Source: Cetobacterium sp050033475
GTDB lineage: Bacteria; Fusobacteriota; Fusobacteriia; Fusobacteriales; Fusobacteriaceae
Assembly (NCBI RefSeq): GCF_050033475.1
Contig: NZ_CP188319.1
Span: 806,001-870,000, forward strand
Direction of reading: 5' to 3'
DNA length: 64,000 bases
Part shown: piece after piece, positions 41,413 through 48,853 of the stretch
How the letters are laid out: every line of letters starts with the position of its first letter
Numbering within the stretch: the stretch's first letter is position 1
Notes under the pieces: generated by a model
The model's database searches: none
Seen by the model: the letters and a program-made list of their open reading frames with translations, nothing else
What the model was told of the DNA's origin: nothing
Program-made: the position numbers and the translations under genes

Positions 41413-41485
41413 TCTATTTGTTTCAGGAGTAACTTTAGCTACTACTACATACATAGGATTAAAAAAAACTAATAAAAAGAAATAA
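41351..41485 (+). CDS. Small hydrophobic protein overlapping the recombinase 3' end (44 aa)
   Basis: A 44-residue frame, MFFLPIVAIVGTTLTTTVST and on, that is hydrophobic throughout and ends in a basic KKTNKKK tail, so it is likely a single membrane helix or helical hairpin. AAAAAGGAGGAG precedes the ATG inside the recombinase gene, which is overlapped by 62 bases in another frame. The function is unknown. Confidence 0.55.
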   Translation: MFFLPIVAIVGTTLTTTVSTNLFVSGVTLATTTYIGLKKTNKKK

Positions 41486-41498
41486 GAAGGTGATATTT

Positions 41499-41564
41499 AT
41501 GTGGTTTATAGCTGGTATAGCAACAGGTTTAATTATGTGTGTTATAATAGATTCTCAAAATTAA
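41499..41564 (+). CDS. Tiny hydrophobic peptide (21 aa)
   Basis: A 21-residue hydrophobic frame starting MWFIAGIATGLIMCVIID, with AAGAAGGTGAT upstream of the ATG, follows the 44-aa gene after 13 bases. It would form one membrane helix. It is too small to assign, but the binding site and pairing suggest it is translated. Confidence 0.4.
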   Translation: MWFIAGIATGLIMCVIIDSQN

Positions 41565-41618
41565 TATAACTAATTAATCATCAATAAATATAGGTTGGTG
41601 AAATCTAGTGGTTATGCT

Positions 41619-41636
41619 TCATCTCCACCAATGAAT
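41619..41636 (+). repeat. Right attachment-site repeat of the ssrA island
   Basis: An exact copy of TCATCTCCACCAATGAAT, the ssrA 3' end at 32121-32138. TTGGTG (41595-41600) and CACCAA (41626-41631) form an inverted pair around it. Confidence 0.85.
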
Positions 41637-41661
41637 ATAACAACTGCAGTTGATAAAATAG

Positions 41662-41694
41662 AAAGTCCACACTTTTAATAGGTGTGGACTTTTA
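41662..41694 (+). terminator. Terminator to the right of the island, probably the original ssrA terminator
   Basis: A perfect 11-bp stem AAAGTCCACAC (41662-41672) / GTGTGGACTTT (41682-41692) is followed by TTATATT. It lies 26 bases past the right repeat, where it would have ended ssrA before integration. Confidence 0.8.
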
Positions 41695-41696
41695 TA

Positions 41697-41888
41697 TTAC
41701 TTAACATAAAGAATATTGCTTCGTGGAAACTCAATATCTTTTAATTTTTTAGATATTTTAATCAGTTGATGCTTATCCAAATTTTCAAAAGTTCTAATTT
41801 TAAATCTCTCTTCTTCAATAGAAAATAACTCTTCAGTTAATCTCAATATGGATATTTTCCTAAATATTCCTATGGAAATTATACAACA
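41697..41888 (-). pseudogene. Possible remnant of a minus-strand gene between the island and the MATE gene
   Basis: Read on the minus strand there are about 63 sense codons with a natural protein look, ending IRTFENLDKHQLIKISKKLK and on to LYVK then stop, but no ATG or GTG start and a stop just upstream. It may be the 3' end of a decayed gene. The rest of 41565-41943 holds only the attachment repeat, a terminator and the MATE ribosome binding site. Confidence 0.3.
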
Positions 41889-41943
41889 AATGTATTAATA
41901 TAGTTACTAAGAAAATGAACAGAAAGATGCAGGGGGAAAAAAT

Positions 41944-43278
41944 TTGAAAAAGGAAAGCTTAGTATCAGAATTTGAAAGACAGGGGGTTTTAGCAACTATT
42001 TTAAAGTTCAGTATTCCATCTTCTATAGGAGCAATAATAGGAATGCTTTGTGTATTGACAGACAGATTTTTCATAGGACAAGTAGCAGGTAGAGCAGGAA
42101 TGAGTGCTATAGCCATAGTATTTCCCTATACCATGTTAATAAATAGTGTAAATTTTTTATTTTCAGGGGTAGCTATAATAATTGGAGTAAAATTAGGAGA
42201 AGGACAAAGAAAGGAAGCTGAAAAAATCCTAGGTAGTAGTTTTCTATGGATAATTTTAATAGGGACTTTAGTATCATTAATTTTAGGAATGTTTAATGAT
42301 AATATATTGCGAATTTTAGGAGCCACAGATAGTAATTTTTTAGAAGCAAAGGAATATACAAAGTATATTATTCCTATAACAACTTTTCAAATTTTATTAG
42401 GCCAAAGTACATTGGTGAGAGGGATAGGAGATCCTATAACATCCATGGGAGTTAATATATTTACCGCAACAGTTAATGTAATATTAGATTATATTTTCAT
42501 AATGAAGTTATCCATGGGAATTTTAGGAGCTTCATTAGCAACATTTATAGCCACAGCACTTAGTGCAATTTATATAGTTATATATTTTTCAAAATCTTCA
42601 GTTATTCAACTTAAGGTAAAAAATATGACTTTAAATTTTCAAATTTTAAAAGAAGTTTTTAGAATAGGAAGTCCTAGATTTTATAATCAAATTTTACAAT
42701 CTTTACTTGTTATTGTGACCAATAAAAAAGCAGGTATTTATGGAGGAGATATAGCTACTGCGGCCATAGGAATCATTTCTATAATAAGAAATGTAATAAA
42801 TACCAGTATGCAAGGATTTAATCAAGGAACAGCGGCGATTATATCTTATAATTACGGAGCCTGTAATTATAAAAGAGTAAGAAAAGTTTTAGGAGTACAG
42901 ATAAAAACAGTGGGAACAATTTCTGCAGGAATGGTAATTTTAATGTTAATTTTTTCTCAGGAAATAGCAGGAATTTTTGTTAAATCAGATTTAGAATTAG
43001 TAAAATATACGGCCCATGCCATGAGAATAAATTTATGCTTAATGGTCTCTACTGCAATATTTTTAGCTTGTAATAATTTTTTCCAATCTATAAAAGAAAG
43101 TAAAGTAGCTACAAGATTTTTCTTTATTAGAATAGTTTTACTAAATATTCCTTTGGTATATATACTTTCTTATTTCATAGGAGCTAACGGTGTTTGGATG
43201 GCCTTTCCAATGTCAGATACAATAGTAGCTTTAGGACTTTATATAATAACTCAGAGAAAATTGAGAACATTAAAATAG
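41944..43278 (+). CDS. MATE family efflux transporter
   Basis: A 444-residue membrane protein with about twelve helices arranged as two related halves. MATE features include IPSSIGAIIGMLCVLTDRFFIGQ near the start, a MGVNIFTATVNVILDYIFI segment and NQGTAAIISYNYGACNYKRV in the second half. MATE proteins expel drugs or cationic compounds by sodium or proton exchange. The start is TTG 41944 behind AGGGGGA. It is a single gene with its own terminator. Confidence 0.9.
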   Translation: MKKESLVSEFERQGVLATILKFSIPSSIGAIIGMLCVLTDRFFIGQVAGRAGMSAIAIVFPYTMLINSVNFLFSGVAIIIGVKLGEGQRKEAEKILGSSFLWIILIGTLVSLILGMFNDNILRILGATDSNFLEAKEYTKYIIPITTFQILLGQSTLVRGIGDPITSMGVNIFTATVNVILDYIFIMKLSMGILGASLATFIATALSAIYIVIYFSKSSVIQLKVKNMTLNFQILKEVFRIGSPRFYNQILQSLLVIVTNKKAGIYGGDIATAAIGIISIIRNVINTSMQGFNQGTAAIISYNYGACNYKRVRKVLGVQIKTVGTISAGMVILMLIFSQEIAGIFVKSDLELVKYTAHAMRINLCLMVSTAIFLACNNFFQSIKESKVATRFFFIRIVLLNIPLVYILSYFIGANGVWMAFPMSDTIVALGLYIITQRKLRTLK

Positions 43279-43303
43279 GGCAGAGTTTTCTGCCCTATTT
43301 TTA
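43273..43303. terminator. Bidirectional terminator between MATE and the 6PGDH-like gene
   Basis: An 11-bp stem AAATAGGGCAG (43273-43283) / CTGCCCTATTT (43290-43300) is followed by TT on the plus strand and by A-rich bases to the left. It overlaps the end of both genes. Confidence 0.85.
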
Positions 43304-44107
43304 CTTATTTAGCCAAATGTTTTTTCGAACACTGGTAATAACCTTATGTTTAAAGGTATCTTTTTCCTTAGAACGGGCACCTTTTATTCCATAGATTAAA
43401 TCTAAATGGGGATCTTTTTCAAGAATTCCAGCAGTTAACTCCAGAATTGAAGAGTTTAAATTACTTCCATTTTGCCAAAGCTTAGTTATTTCTTTTATAT
43501 TTAAATTATAGATTTTAGATTCTTCTAGAAAATTAAGACCCTCTCCAATGGCTTCAAGAAAAGTTTGCTCTATATTATTATGAACCATTTTTACAAGGTG
43601 TCCACTACCAGAAGGGCCAAGATAATTATATCCATTTTTAGACGCTAAGTCATAAAGAACAGGGCTTATGAAATTATAGGCTTCAATATCTCCACCTACC
43701 ATAAAACAAAATCCATTTTTATATCCATTTATACTGCCACTTATACCTATATCCAATAGATGGATATTTCGTCTTTTTAAATAATGATAATTTTCCACAG
43801 TATCCTTATAATTTGAATTACTACTATCAATAATTATAGAACCTGATTTTAAACGATCTCCTAAAAATTTAAGAGTTTCTCTAGTATTTTCTCCTGGAGG
43901 AATTGTTAACCATACAACAGGAATTCTAAGTTTATTTAAAGTATCCACAAAAGTATTCATTTCTTCTGTAACAACTCCACCATGGTCTATGATAGGTTGT
44001 AATAAAAGATTATTTAAATCATAACCTAAGACCTGATGTCCTTTTTGTAATAATTTTTTTGAAAGTTTTGTTCCTATTTTTTCTAGTCCAATAACTCCTA
44101 TTCTCAT
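43301..44107 (-). CDS. 6-phosphogluconate dehydrogenase-like protein (short, diverged)
   Basis: A 268-residue member of the 6PGDH/3-hydroxyisobutyrate dehydrogenase superfamily that resembles the decarboxylating YqeC-type 6PGDH. It has GPSGSGHLVKMVHNNIEQ with the catalytic Lys and Asn, and a GDRLKSGSIIIDSSNSNYKDT stretch. Three sites differ from the family: the Rossmann loop reads GLEKIG where GLGxMG is usual, the substrate box is ISGSINGYKNG where SGGxxG is usual, and the chain is about 30 residues short. It may be a diverged dehydrogenase with another substrate or reduced activity. Confidence 0.72.
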   Translation of the reverse strand: MRIGVIGLEKIGTKLSKKLLQKGHQVLGYDLNNLLLQPIIDHGGVVTEEMNTFVDTLNKLRIPVVWLTIPPGENTRETLKFLGDRLKSGSIIIDSSNSNYKDTVENYHYLKRRNIHLLDIGISGSINGYKNGFCFMVGGDIEAYNFISPVLYDLASKNGYNYLGPSGSGHLVKMVHNNIEQTFLEAIGEGLNFLEESKIYNLNIKEITKLWQNGSNLNSSILELTAGILEKDPHLDLIYGIKGARSKEKDTFKHKVITSVRKNIWLNK

Positions 44108-44170
44108 AGCACTCCCCTCCCATAGAAATTCTATTTGTATAAGTATAGCTAAAAAAAATCAAAAAAACAA

Positions 44171-44206
44171 TTTGCTTTTTGAAAATTATAGTGTTATAGT
44201 TATAGC
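44171..44206 (+). promoter_or_regulatory. Promoter of the tyrosine-leader/AGCS transcript
   Basis: Two overlapping readings fit: TTGCTT (44172-44177) with TATAGT (44195-44200) at 17 bases, or TTGAAA (44179-44184) with TATAGC (44201-44206) at 16. Confidence 0.55.
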
Positions 44207-44234
44207 AAATAAATTTTTGAGGAGGAATGACACC

Positions 44235-44309
44235 ATGGATAATGGTTTTAAACATTTTTTTAATACAAATGCATATTACTATTATTATAAAAATAAGGAT
44301 TGGTGTTGA
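44235..44309 (+). CDS. Tyrosine-rich leader peptide (24 aa) of an attenuator
   Basis: A 24-codon frame behind a strong GAGGAGG site. It encodes three Phe (codons 5, 8, 9), five Tyr in a row (codons 14-18, bases 44274-44288) and a Trp near the end (codon 23), then Cys and stop. It is followed by alternative RNA stems and a perfect terminator before the AGCS transporter gene. This is the layout of peptide-leader attenuation, with ribosome stalling at Tyr (or Phe) codons as the signal. Confidence 0.8.
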   Translation: MDNGFKHFFNTNAYYYYYKNKDWC

Positions 44310-44329
44310 TTTCTAAATTCAGAAATTAA

Positions 44330-44430
44330 ATACGAATCCATTTTGTGCTTATTTAAAAATAGCAAAGGAATGGATTTGTATCTAGAGTTGTAAACAATCA
44401 ACCTGTGGATTAAATCCACAGGTTTTTTTT
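44330..44430 (+). terminator. Attenuator: competing stems and rho-independent terminator before the AGCS gene
   Basis: The terminator ACCTGTGGATT (44401-44411) / AATCCACAGGT (44413-44423) is followed by eight T. Upstream, ATACGAATCCATT (44330-44342) pairs with AATGGATTTGTAT (44369-44381). TGGATTT (44371-44377) can instead pair with AAATCCA (44412-44418) and disrupt the terminator, and ATACAAAT in the leader (44263-44270) can pair with ATTTGTAT (44374-44381). Mutually exclusive folds are clear; the exact order is inferred. Confidence 0.8.
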
Positions 44431-44462
44431 ATTTTATAATATAAAAACAGGGAGTGATTTGG

Positions 44463-45821
44463 ATGGAGCTTTTAGAAAGTATTGTAAATTTTTTAAATGG
44501 AATTTTGTGGGGGAAGAATTTACTTGTTGTGTTATTGATAGGAGCTGGAATAATATTTAGTTTTAAAACTAAATTTGTTCAAATTAGATTATTTAAACAT
44601 ATGATAGAGCTTTTAGGAGAGAAATCAGAGAAGGATGATAATAACTTATCTTCTTTCCAAGCTTTTTGCATAAGTACTGCCACAAGGGTAGGAGCGGGAA
44701 ATTTAGCTGGAGTAGTTAGTGCCTTAGCAATAGGAGGAGCAGGTTCAATTTTCTGGATGTGGATGGTTGCTTTATTGGGATCAGCAACAGCATTTATAGA
44801 AACAACTTTAGCCATGGTTTATAGAGAGAAAGATGACCAGGGAGGATTTATAGGAGGCCCAGCTTTTTACTTAAAAAATGGTTTAGGAAAGAAAAGGTTA
44901 GGTTTAGTTTTTATAGGAACAGGTATAATATGCTGGTCGGGAGTTTTACAAGTGGTTTCCAATTCAGTTACAGAGTCCTTTAATGTTGCCTTTGGAATTG
45001 ATATGAAAATAATGTCAATAATATTAGTTATAATTTCAGCAGGAGTTATTTTTGGAAGAAGAGATAAAATAGCAAAGGTTTTAGATAAAATAGTACCTAT
45101 AATGTCGATTTTATATTTGGCAGTGGTATTATTCATAGTTATAAAGAATTTTAACTTACTTCCTGGAGTTATAGGGAATATAGTTAAAGAGGCCTTTGGA
45201 ATAAAGGAAGGAATTGGAGGAGCTGTGGGAGCCATGGTTATGCAAGGAGTTAAAAGAGGACTATTTTCCAATGAAGCTGGAACAGGAAGTGCTCCTTGTG
45301 CTGCTGCTTCAGCCAATGTTTCTCATCCAGTAAAGCAAGGATTAATACAGTCCTTAGGAGTCTTTGTAGATACATTTGTAATTTGTACAGCTACAGCCAT
45401 GGTTATATTATTAACTGACGGAGAAATTACAAAGGGGCTTGGAGGAATGGAACTTTTACAGGTAGCCTTTAATTACCATATAGGAGCTTTTGGAAAAATA
45501 TTTATAGCTATAATTTTATTTTTATTTTCATTTAGTACTCTTTTAGGTATTTGCTTCTACGGAAGAGTGAATGTTGCCTTTGCTAGTAAAAAAGAAAAAT
45601 ATCAAAATGCTTTTAAAATATTTGCTTTAGTTATGATATTTTTAGGTGGATTACATCAAAATATTTTAATGTGGAATTTAGCAGATTTAGGATTGGCTTT
45701 AATGACAATTGTAAATATGATAGGAGTTTTTCCTTTATTACCTAAAGCTTTAGAAGAATTGAAAGATTATGAAAATTTAAATTTAAATAGAGATATGGAA
45801 GAAATTTTAGAAAAAATTTAA
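44463..45821 (+). CDS. AGCS family sodium:amino acid symporter
   Basis: A 452-residue transporter of the alanine/glycine:cation symporter family. It has about ten membrane helices and the signatures RVGAGNLAGVVSALAIGGAGSIFWMWMVALLG, a GPAFYLKNGLG motif and GLFSNEAGTGSAPCAAASA. Family members import alanine or glycine with Na+. Here the tyrosine-rich leader and attenuator just upstream suggest that it carries, or at least is regulated by, an aromatic amino acid. ATG 44463 is eight bases after AGGGAG; a GTG three codons earlier is less likely. It is a single-gene unit. Confidence 0.9.
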   Translation: MELLESIVNFLNGILWGKNLLVVLLIGAGIIFSFKTKFVQIRLFKHMIELLGEKSEKDDNNLSSFQAFCISTATRVGAGNLAGVVSALAIGGAGSIFWMWMVALLGSATAFIETTLAMVYREKDDQGGFIGGPAFYLKNGLGKKRLGLVFIGTGIICWSGVLQVVSNSVTESFNVAFGIDMKIMSIILVIISAGVIFGRRDKIAKVLDKIVPIMSILYLAVVLFIVIKNFNLLPGVIGNIVKEAFGIKEGIGGAVGAMVMQGVKRGLFSNEAGTGSAPCAAASANVSHPVKQGLIQSLGVFVDTFVICTATAMVILLTDGEITKGLGGMELLQVAFNYHIGAFGKIFIAIILFLFSFSTLLGICFYGRVNVAFASKKEKYQNAFKIFALVMIFLGGLHQNILMWNLADLGLALMTIVNMIGVFPLLPKALEELKDYENLNLNRDMEEILEKI

Positions 45822-45921
45822 AAAATAAAAAAAAATAAAAAATTTAAAACTTTTTTTAAAACCATAACGTCTTAATAGTATCCCAGATAGGTGAAATATA
45901 GTATAAATTATCCCCCCCAAA

Positions 45922-45948
45922 AACCCCACACTCCCCCGTGGGGTTTTT
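45922..45948 (+). terminator. Terminator after the AGCS gene
   Basis: AACCCCAC (45922-45929) / GTGGGGTT (45938-45945) encloses a C-rich loop, followed by TTT. About 100 A/T-rich bases separate it from the stop codon and hold nothing else recognised. Confidence 0.85.
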
Positions 45949-45966
45949 CCTTTTTTAATAAAAAAA

Positions 45967-45986
45967 AGGAGGTTTTAAACCTCCTC
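45967..45986 (-). terminator. Terminator of the minus-strand oxidoreductase gene
   Basis: Palindrome AGGAGGTTT/AAACCTCCT overlaps the last codons. It is followed on the minus strand by a T-rich run (45960-45967). Confidence 0.65.
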
Positions 45987-47213
45987 ACAAAATTCTATAA
46001 TACTTTCAGCAACTTTTTTAGCTTTATTTACAGCTTCAACAACTGTTTTAGCTCCTGTAACAACATCCCCACCGGCAAAAACACCTTTCTTAGTGGTATG
46101 TCCAACTTCATCTGTTACAATTAAGCCCCATCTGTTAATTTCAATATCAGTGGTCTTAGAAACTATATTATTTTTAGGACTTTGACTAACAGCAATTATA
46201 ATAGAATCACAAGAGATAATATTTTCACTTCCAGGAATTTCTCTCAAAGATTTTTCTCCATTTTCATTTAAATAAGCTTCTGTTTTTATAAATTTCATTC
46301 CATTTTCTAAAATTTCCAAAGGTGAATTATATAAAATAAAATTAACTCCATCTTCCTTAGCTTCTTCAATTTCTTTTTGAGTAGCAGGCATATGTTCAAA
46401 TCCTCTTCTATAAACAATAGTAACATTAGAACCAGATCTTTTAGCAACTCTTGCAGCATCCATAGCTACATTACCAGCACCAATTACAATGACATTATTA
46501 CCAAGAGAGAAAGAACTCGGTGATTTTAGATAATTTATAGCATAATGAACATGGCCTAGAGTTTCACCTTTAATATTTAAAGGTTTAGGATTCCAAACAC
46601 CAGTTCCAATGAAAATACTTTCATAACCATCTCTAAAAAGGTCATCTATAGTTGTTACAGGACCTATTAAAGAATTATATTTAATCTTTACTCCCAAGGT
46701 AAGAAGTTTTTTTTCAATAAGAGAAAGTATAGTTCTTGGAAGTCTAAATTCAGGAATACCGTACTGTAGAACTCCTCCTAATTTTTCATGTTTTTCAAAT
46801 ATAGTAACTGAGTACCCTCTTTGAGCTAAAATAAAGGCAATGGTAATACCTGCTGGACCAGAACCAATAATAGCAACCCTATGAGATTTTTTTTCAGGAA
46901 TTTCAAAGGTAAGATTTTCTAAATATCTTCCAGATATTTCCTTTTCAATTTCAGGGAAATTAATAGGTTCCCCCTTTATTCCTCTAATGCAATTACCCAT
47001 ACATTGATTTTCATGGGGACATACAATGGAACAAACTAGAGAAAGAGGATTATTTTCAAATAATAATTTTCCAGCTTCATCTAATTTATTTTCCTTATAT
47101 AATTCTATAATTTTAGGAATATCTGTAGATATGGGGCAATGTATTTTACAAAGTGGTTTTTTACAATTTAAACATCTATTAGCTTCATTTATAAGTAGAT
47201 CTTTTTTCAACAA
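45975..47213 (-). CDS. Glutamate synthase small-subunit-like FAD/NAD(P) oxidoreductase
   Basis: A 412-residue protein like GltD or NfnB/PreT. It has an N-terminal domain with two cysteine sets for 4Fe-4S clusters (CLNCKKPLCKIHCPI and CSIVCPHENQCMGNC), an FAD motif VAIIGSGPAGITIAFILAQRGY, an NAD(P) motif VIVIGAGNVAMDAARVAKRSG and a final GVFAGGDVVTGAKTVVEAV. Such subunits pass electrons from NAD(P)H to a partner. No gltB-like gene is adjacent, so the partner is unknown. The start is a TTG at 47213, six bases after AGGAG; other TTG codons lie on both sides. Confidence 0.85.
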   Translation of the reverse strand: MLKKDLLINEANRCLNCKKPLCKIHCPISTDIPKIIELYKENKLDEAGKLLFENNPLSLVCSIVCPHENQCMGNCIRGIKGEPINFPEIEKEISGRYLENLTFEIPEKKSHRVAIIGSGPAGITIAFILAQRGYSVTIFEKHEKLGGVLQYGIPEFRLPRTILSLIEKKLLTLGVKIKYNSLIGPVTTIDDLFRDGYESIFIGTGVWNPKPLNIKGETLGHVHYAINYLKSPSSFSLGNNVIVIGAGNVAMDAARVAKRSGSNVTIVYRRGFEHMPATQKEIEEAKEDGVNFILYNSPLEILENGMKFIKTEAYLNENGEKSLREIPGSENIISCDSIIIAVSQSPKNNIVSKTTDIEINRWGLIVTDEVGHTTKKGVFAGGDVVTGAKTVVEAVNKAKKVAESIIEFCEEV

Positions 47214-47234
47214 AATCAACTCCTATTTTTTAAA

Positions 47235-47266
47235 TAAAAAAAGTAAGCTTCTAATAAGCTTACTTT
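47235..47266 (-). terminator. Terminator of the ArsB/NhaD-type transporter gene
   Basis: An 11-bp stem AAAGTAAGCTT/AAGCTTACTTT (47240-47250, 47256-47266). Read on the minus strand it is followed by a T run. Confidence 0.85.
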
Positions 47267-47300
47267 CTATTTTATTATAAAATCAACTTTATGGCAAGAA

Positions 47301-48581
47301 TTATAAATATCTAAACCAAATATAAATTCCTGCTACAATAAGTGTTTCAAAGGCGATAAGGGAACCAAATTTTAAGAATTTAACAAAATCTATTTTACAT
47401 CCACTCTTACTAGCTACTCCAACTGCAACTACGTTAGTTGCTGAACCTAGTATTGAAATATTTCCTCCTAGACATGATCCAAAGGATAGAGCCCACCAAA
47501 ATACTTGGGTATTTCCTAAATGTTTAAATGACGGTGTCATAACATTTATAATTTTTGACATTGTAGCTGCATTGGCAACATTTCCTATTATAGCAGTAAA
47601 GAGAGAGGAGATATACATAATGGCTAAGGTTGCTAGTTTAAAACTTCCCGCTGTAAAATGTATCATTTTATCCCCGATCATATTAATTAGATTTATTTCT
47701 TCAATACCTCTTACTAACATAAATAGTCCAATGAAGAAAAATAAAGTATCCCATTCCACATGTTCAAATATTTCATGGGGTTTTTGCTTAGTTATAATAA
47801 CAAGGGCAATTGCTCCTGATAGCGCGATTACAGCCAATCCCTTATCAATGAAGTTATTTAAAATAAATCCAAGTATAACTATGGCAAAAATACTACCAGC
47901 TTCAATTAAAAGTTTTTTATCCTTTAAACTTCTGCTAGGGTCCATCTCCATAATTCTAGCCTTTAGTTCTCTTGATACATGTAGGTCCTTTTTGTAAATA
48001 ACATATACATTAAATAATAATACAATCATGGCAAGTACTGCCATAGGTGAAGTATTCACAAGAAATTCATTGAAGGTTAAGTGTCCCTCGTGACCAATTA
48101 TTAACTGAGTAGGGTCTCCTATTAAGGTCGCTGTTCCTCCAATATTGGCGGCCATAATTTCTGTAATAACAAAGGGGAAAGGATTTAATCTCAATTCTCC
48201 TGCAAGTAGGATAGAAACAGGGGCCATTAAAAGTATAGTAGTTACATTGTCTAAGAAAGCTGAGCATAGAGCTGTAACTATTGATAAAAGGGCTATTAGT
48301 AAAAAGGGTTCTCCCTTTACTAATTTTGCTAAGGAAATTGCAAACCATTGGAAAACACCAGTTTCTGATATTAGATGAACTATAATCATCATACCAATAA
48401 GAAGAAATAGAATTTCCAATCTACCTGCAATTGCCTCAAGGGCCATTTTTTCATCCAGAATTCCTACCATGGCCATGGCTAAACCTCCGATCATGGTTGC
48501 CCAAGGTCCTGGAACTTTTTCAGTGATAATAGAATAGAATACTGCTATAAATATAGCTATTCCAATGATAAGTGATAACAT
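47301..48581 (-). CDS. ArsB/NhaD family ion transporter
   Basis: A 426-residue membrane protein of the IT superfamily with about eleven helices. Signature stretches are FLDNVTTILLMAPVSI, ANIGGTATLIGDPTQLIIG and, in the second half, FIGLFMLVRGIEE and SCLGGNISILGSATNVVAVG. These mark a dicarboxylate/arsenite/Na+:H+ antiporter-type carrier; the substrate cannot be fixed from sequence. AAAGGAGC precedes the ATG. It is transcribed alone. The 272 bases upstream, before the chromate genes, are A/T-rich and hold no gene. Confidence 0.85.
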   Translation of the reverse strand: MLSLIIGIAIFIAVFYSIITEKVPGPWATMIGGLAMAMVGILDEKMALEAIAGRLEILFLLIGMMIIVHLISETGVFQWFAISLAKLVKGEPFLLIALLSIVTALCSAFLDNVTTILLMAPVSILLAGELRLNPFPFVITEIMAANIGGTATLIGDPTQLIIGHEGHLTFNEFLVNTSPMAVLAMIVLLFNVYVIYKKDLHVSRELKARIMEMDPSRSLKDKKLLIEAGSIFAIVILGFILNNFIDKGLAVIALSGAIALVIITKQKPHEIFEHVEWDTLFFFIGLFMLVRGIEEINLINMIGDKMIHFTAGSFKLATLAIMYISSLFTAIIGNVANAATMSKIINVMTPSFKHLGNTQVFWWALSFGSCLGGNISILGSATNVVAVGVASKSGCKIDFVKFLKFGSLIAFETLIVAGIYIWFRYL

Positions 48582-48853
48582 AATTGACGCTCCTTTATAT
48601 AAAAAATTTTGTTTACAATAAAGTTTAATAAAATGCCAAAATGTATAGTTTTTTACTGAGTGGACAAGAATAGTAAAACAAAAAACAGAACAAATTGCAA
48701 TAATAAAATTAATTTATCAATTTAAAATAGAATGAAATGTATTTATTATGGATACAGTATCCAAAGATAAATAAGTTGATTTAATAATTAAAAACACTTT
48801 AAAATAATAAACAGGGTAAACGAATAAGATTAAGACATTATGAGGTGAGCGAA

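Larger units (their letters stand above)
32121..41636 (+). mobile_element. Integrated element in ssrA (about 9.5 kb) with R-M system, helicase and serine recombinase
   Basis: An 18-bp direct repeat bounds the segment. The left copy is the end of ssrA and the right copy is a stray 11-base tmRNA tail plus 7 bases. Inside are accessory genes: an EcoRV-type R-M pair, a ribbon-helix-helix operon, DUF960, DUF1643, an SF3/P4-type helicase, small orphan genes and a large serine recombinase at the right end. There are no capsid, tail or conjugation genes. It resembles a phage-satellite or plasmid-derived integrative element by inference. Confidence 0.85.

Noticed and set aside
32121..41636. Prophage
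   Set aside because: No capsid, portal, terminase, tail or lysis genes are seen; the element is too small and lacks conjugation genes too.
43194..43394. 66-aa plus-strand frame across the MATE end and terminator
   Set aside because: It runs through the MATE gene and a bidirectional terminator without a binding site.
45891..46124. 77-aa plus-strand frame between the AGCS and oxidoreductase genes
   Set aside because: It spans two terminators and the end of the minus-strand gene, with no ribosome binding site.
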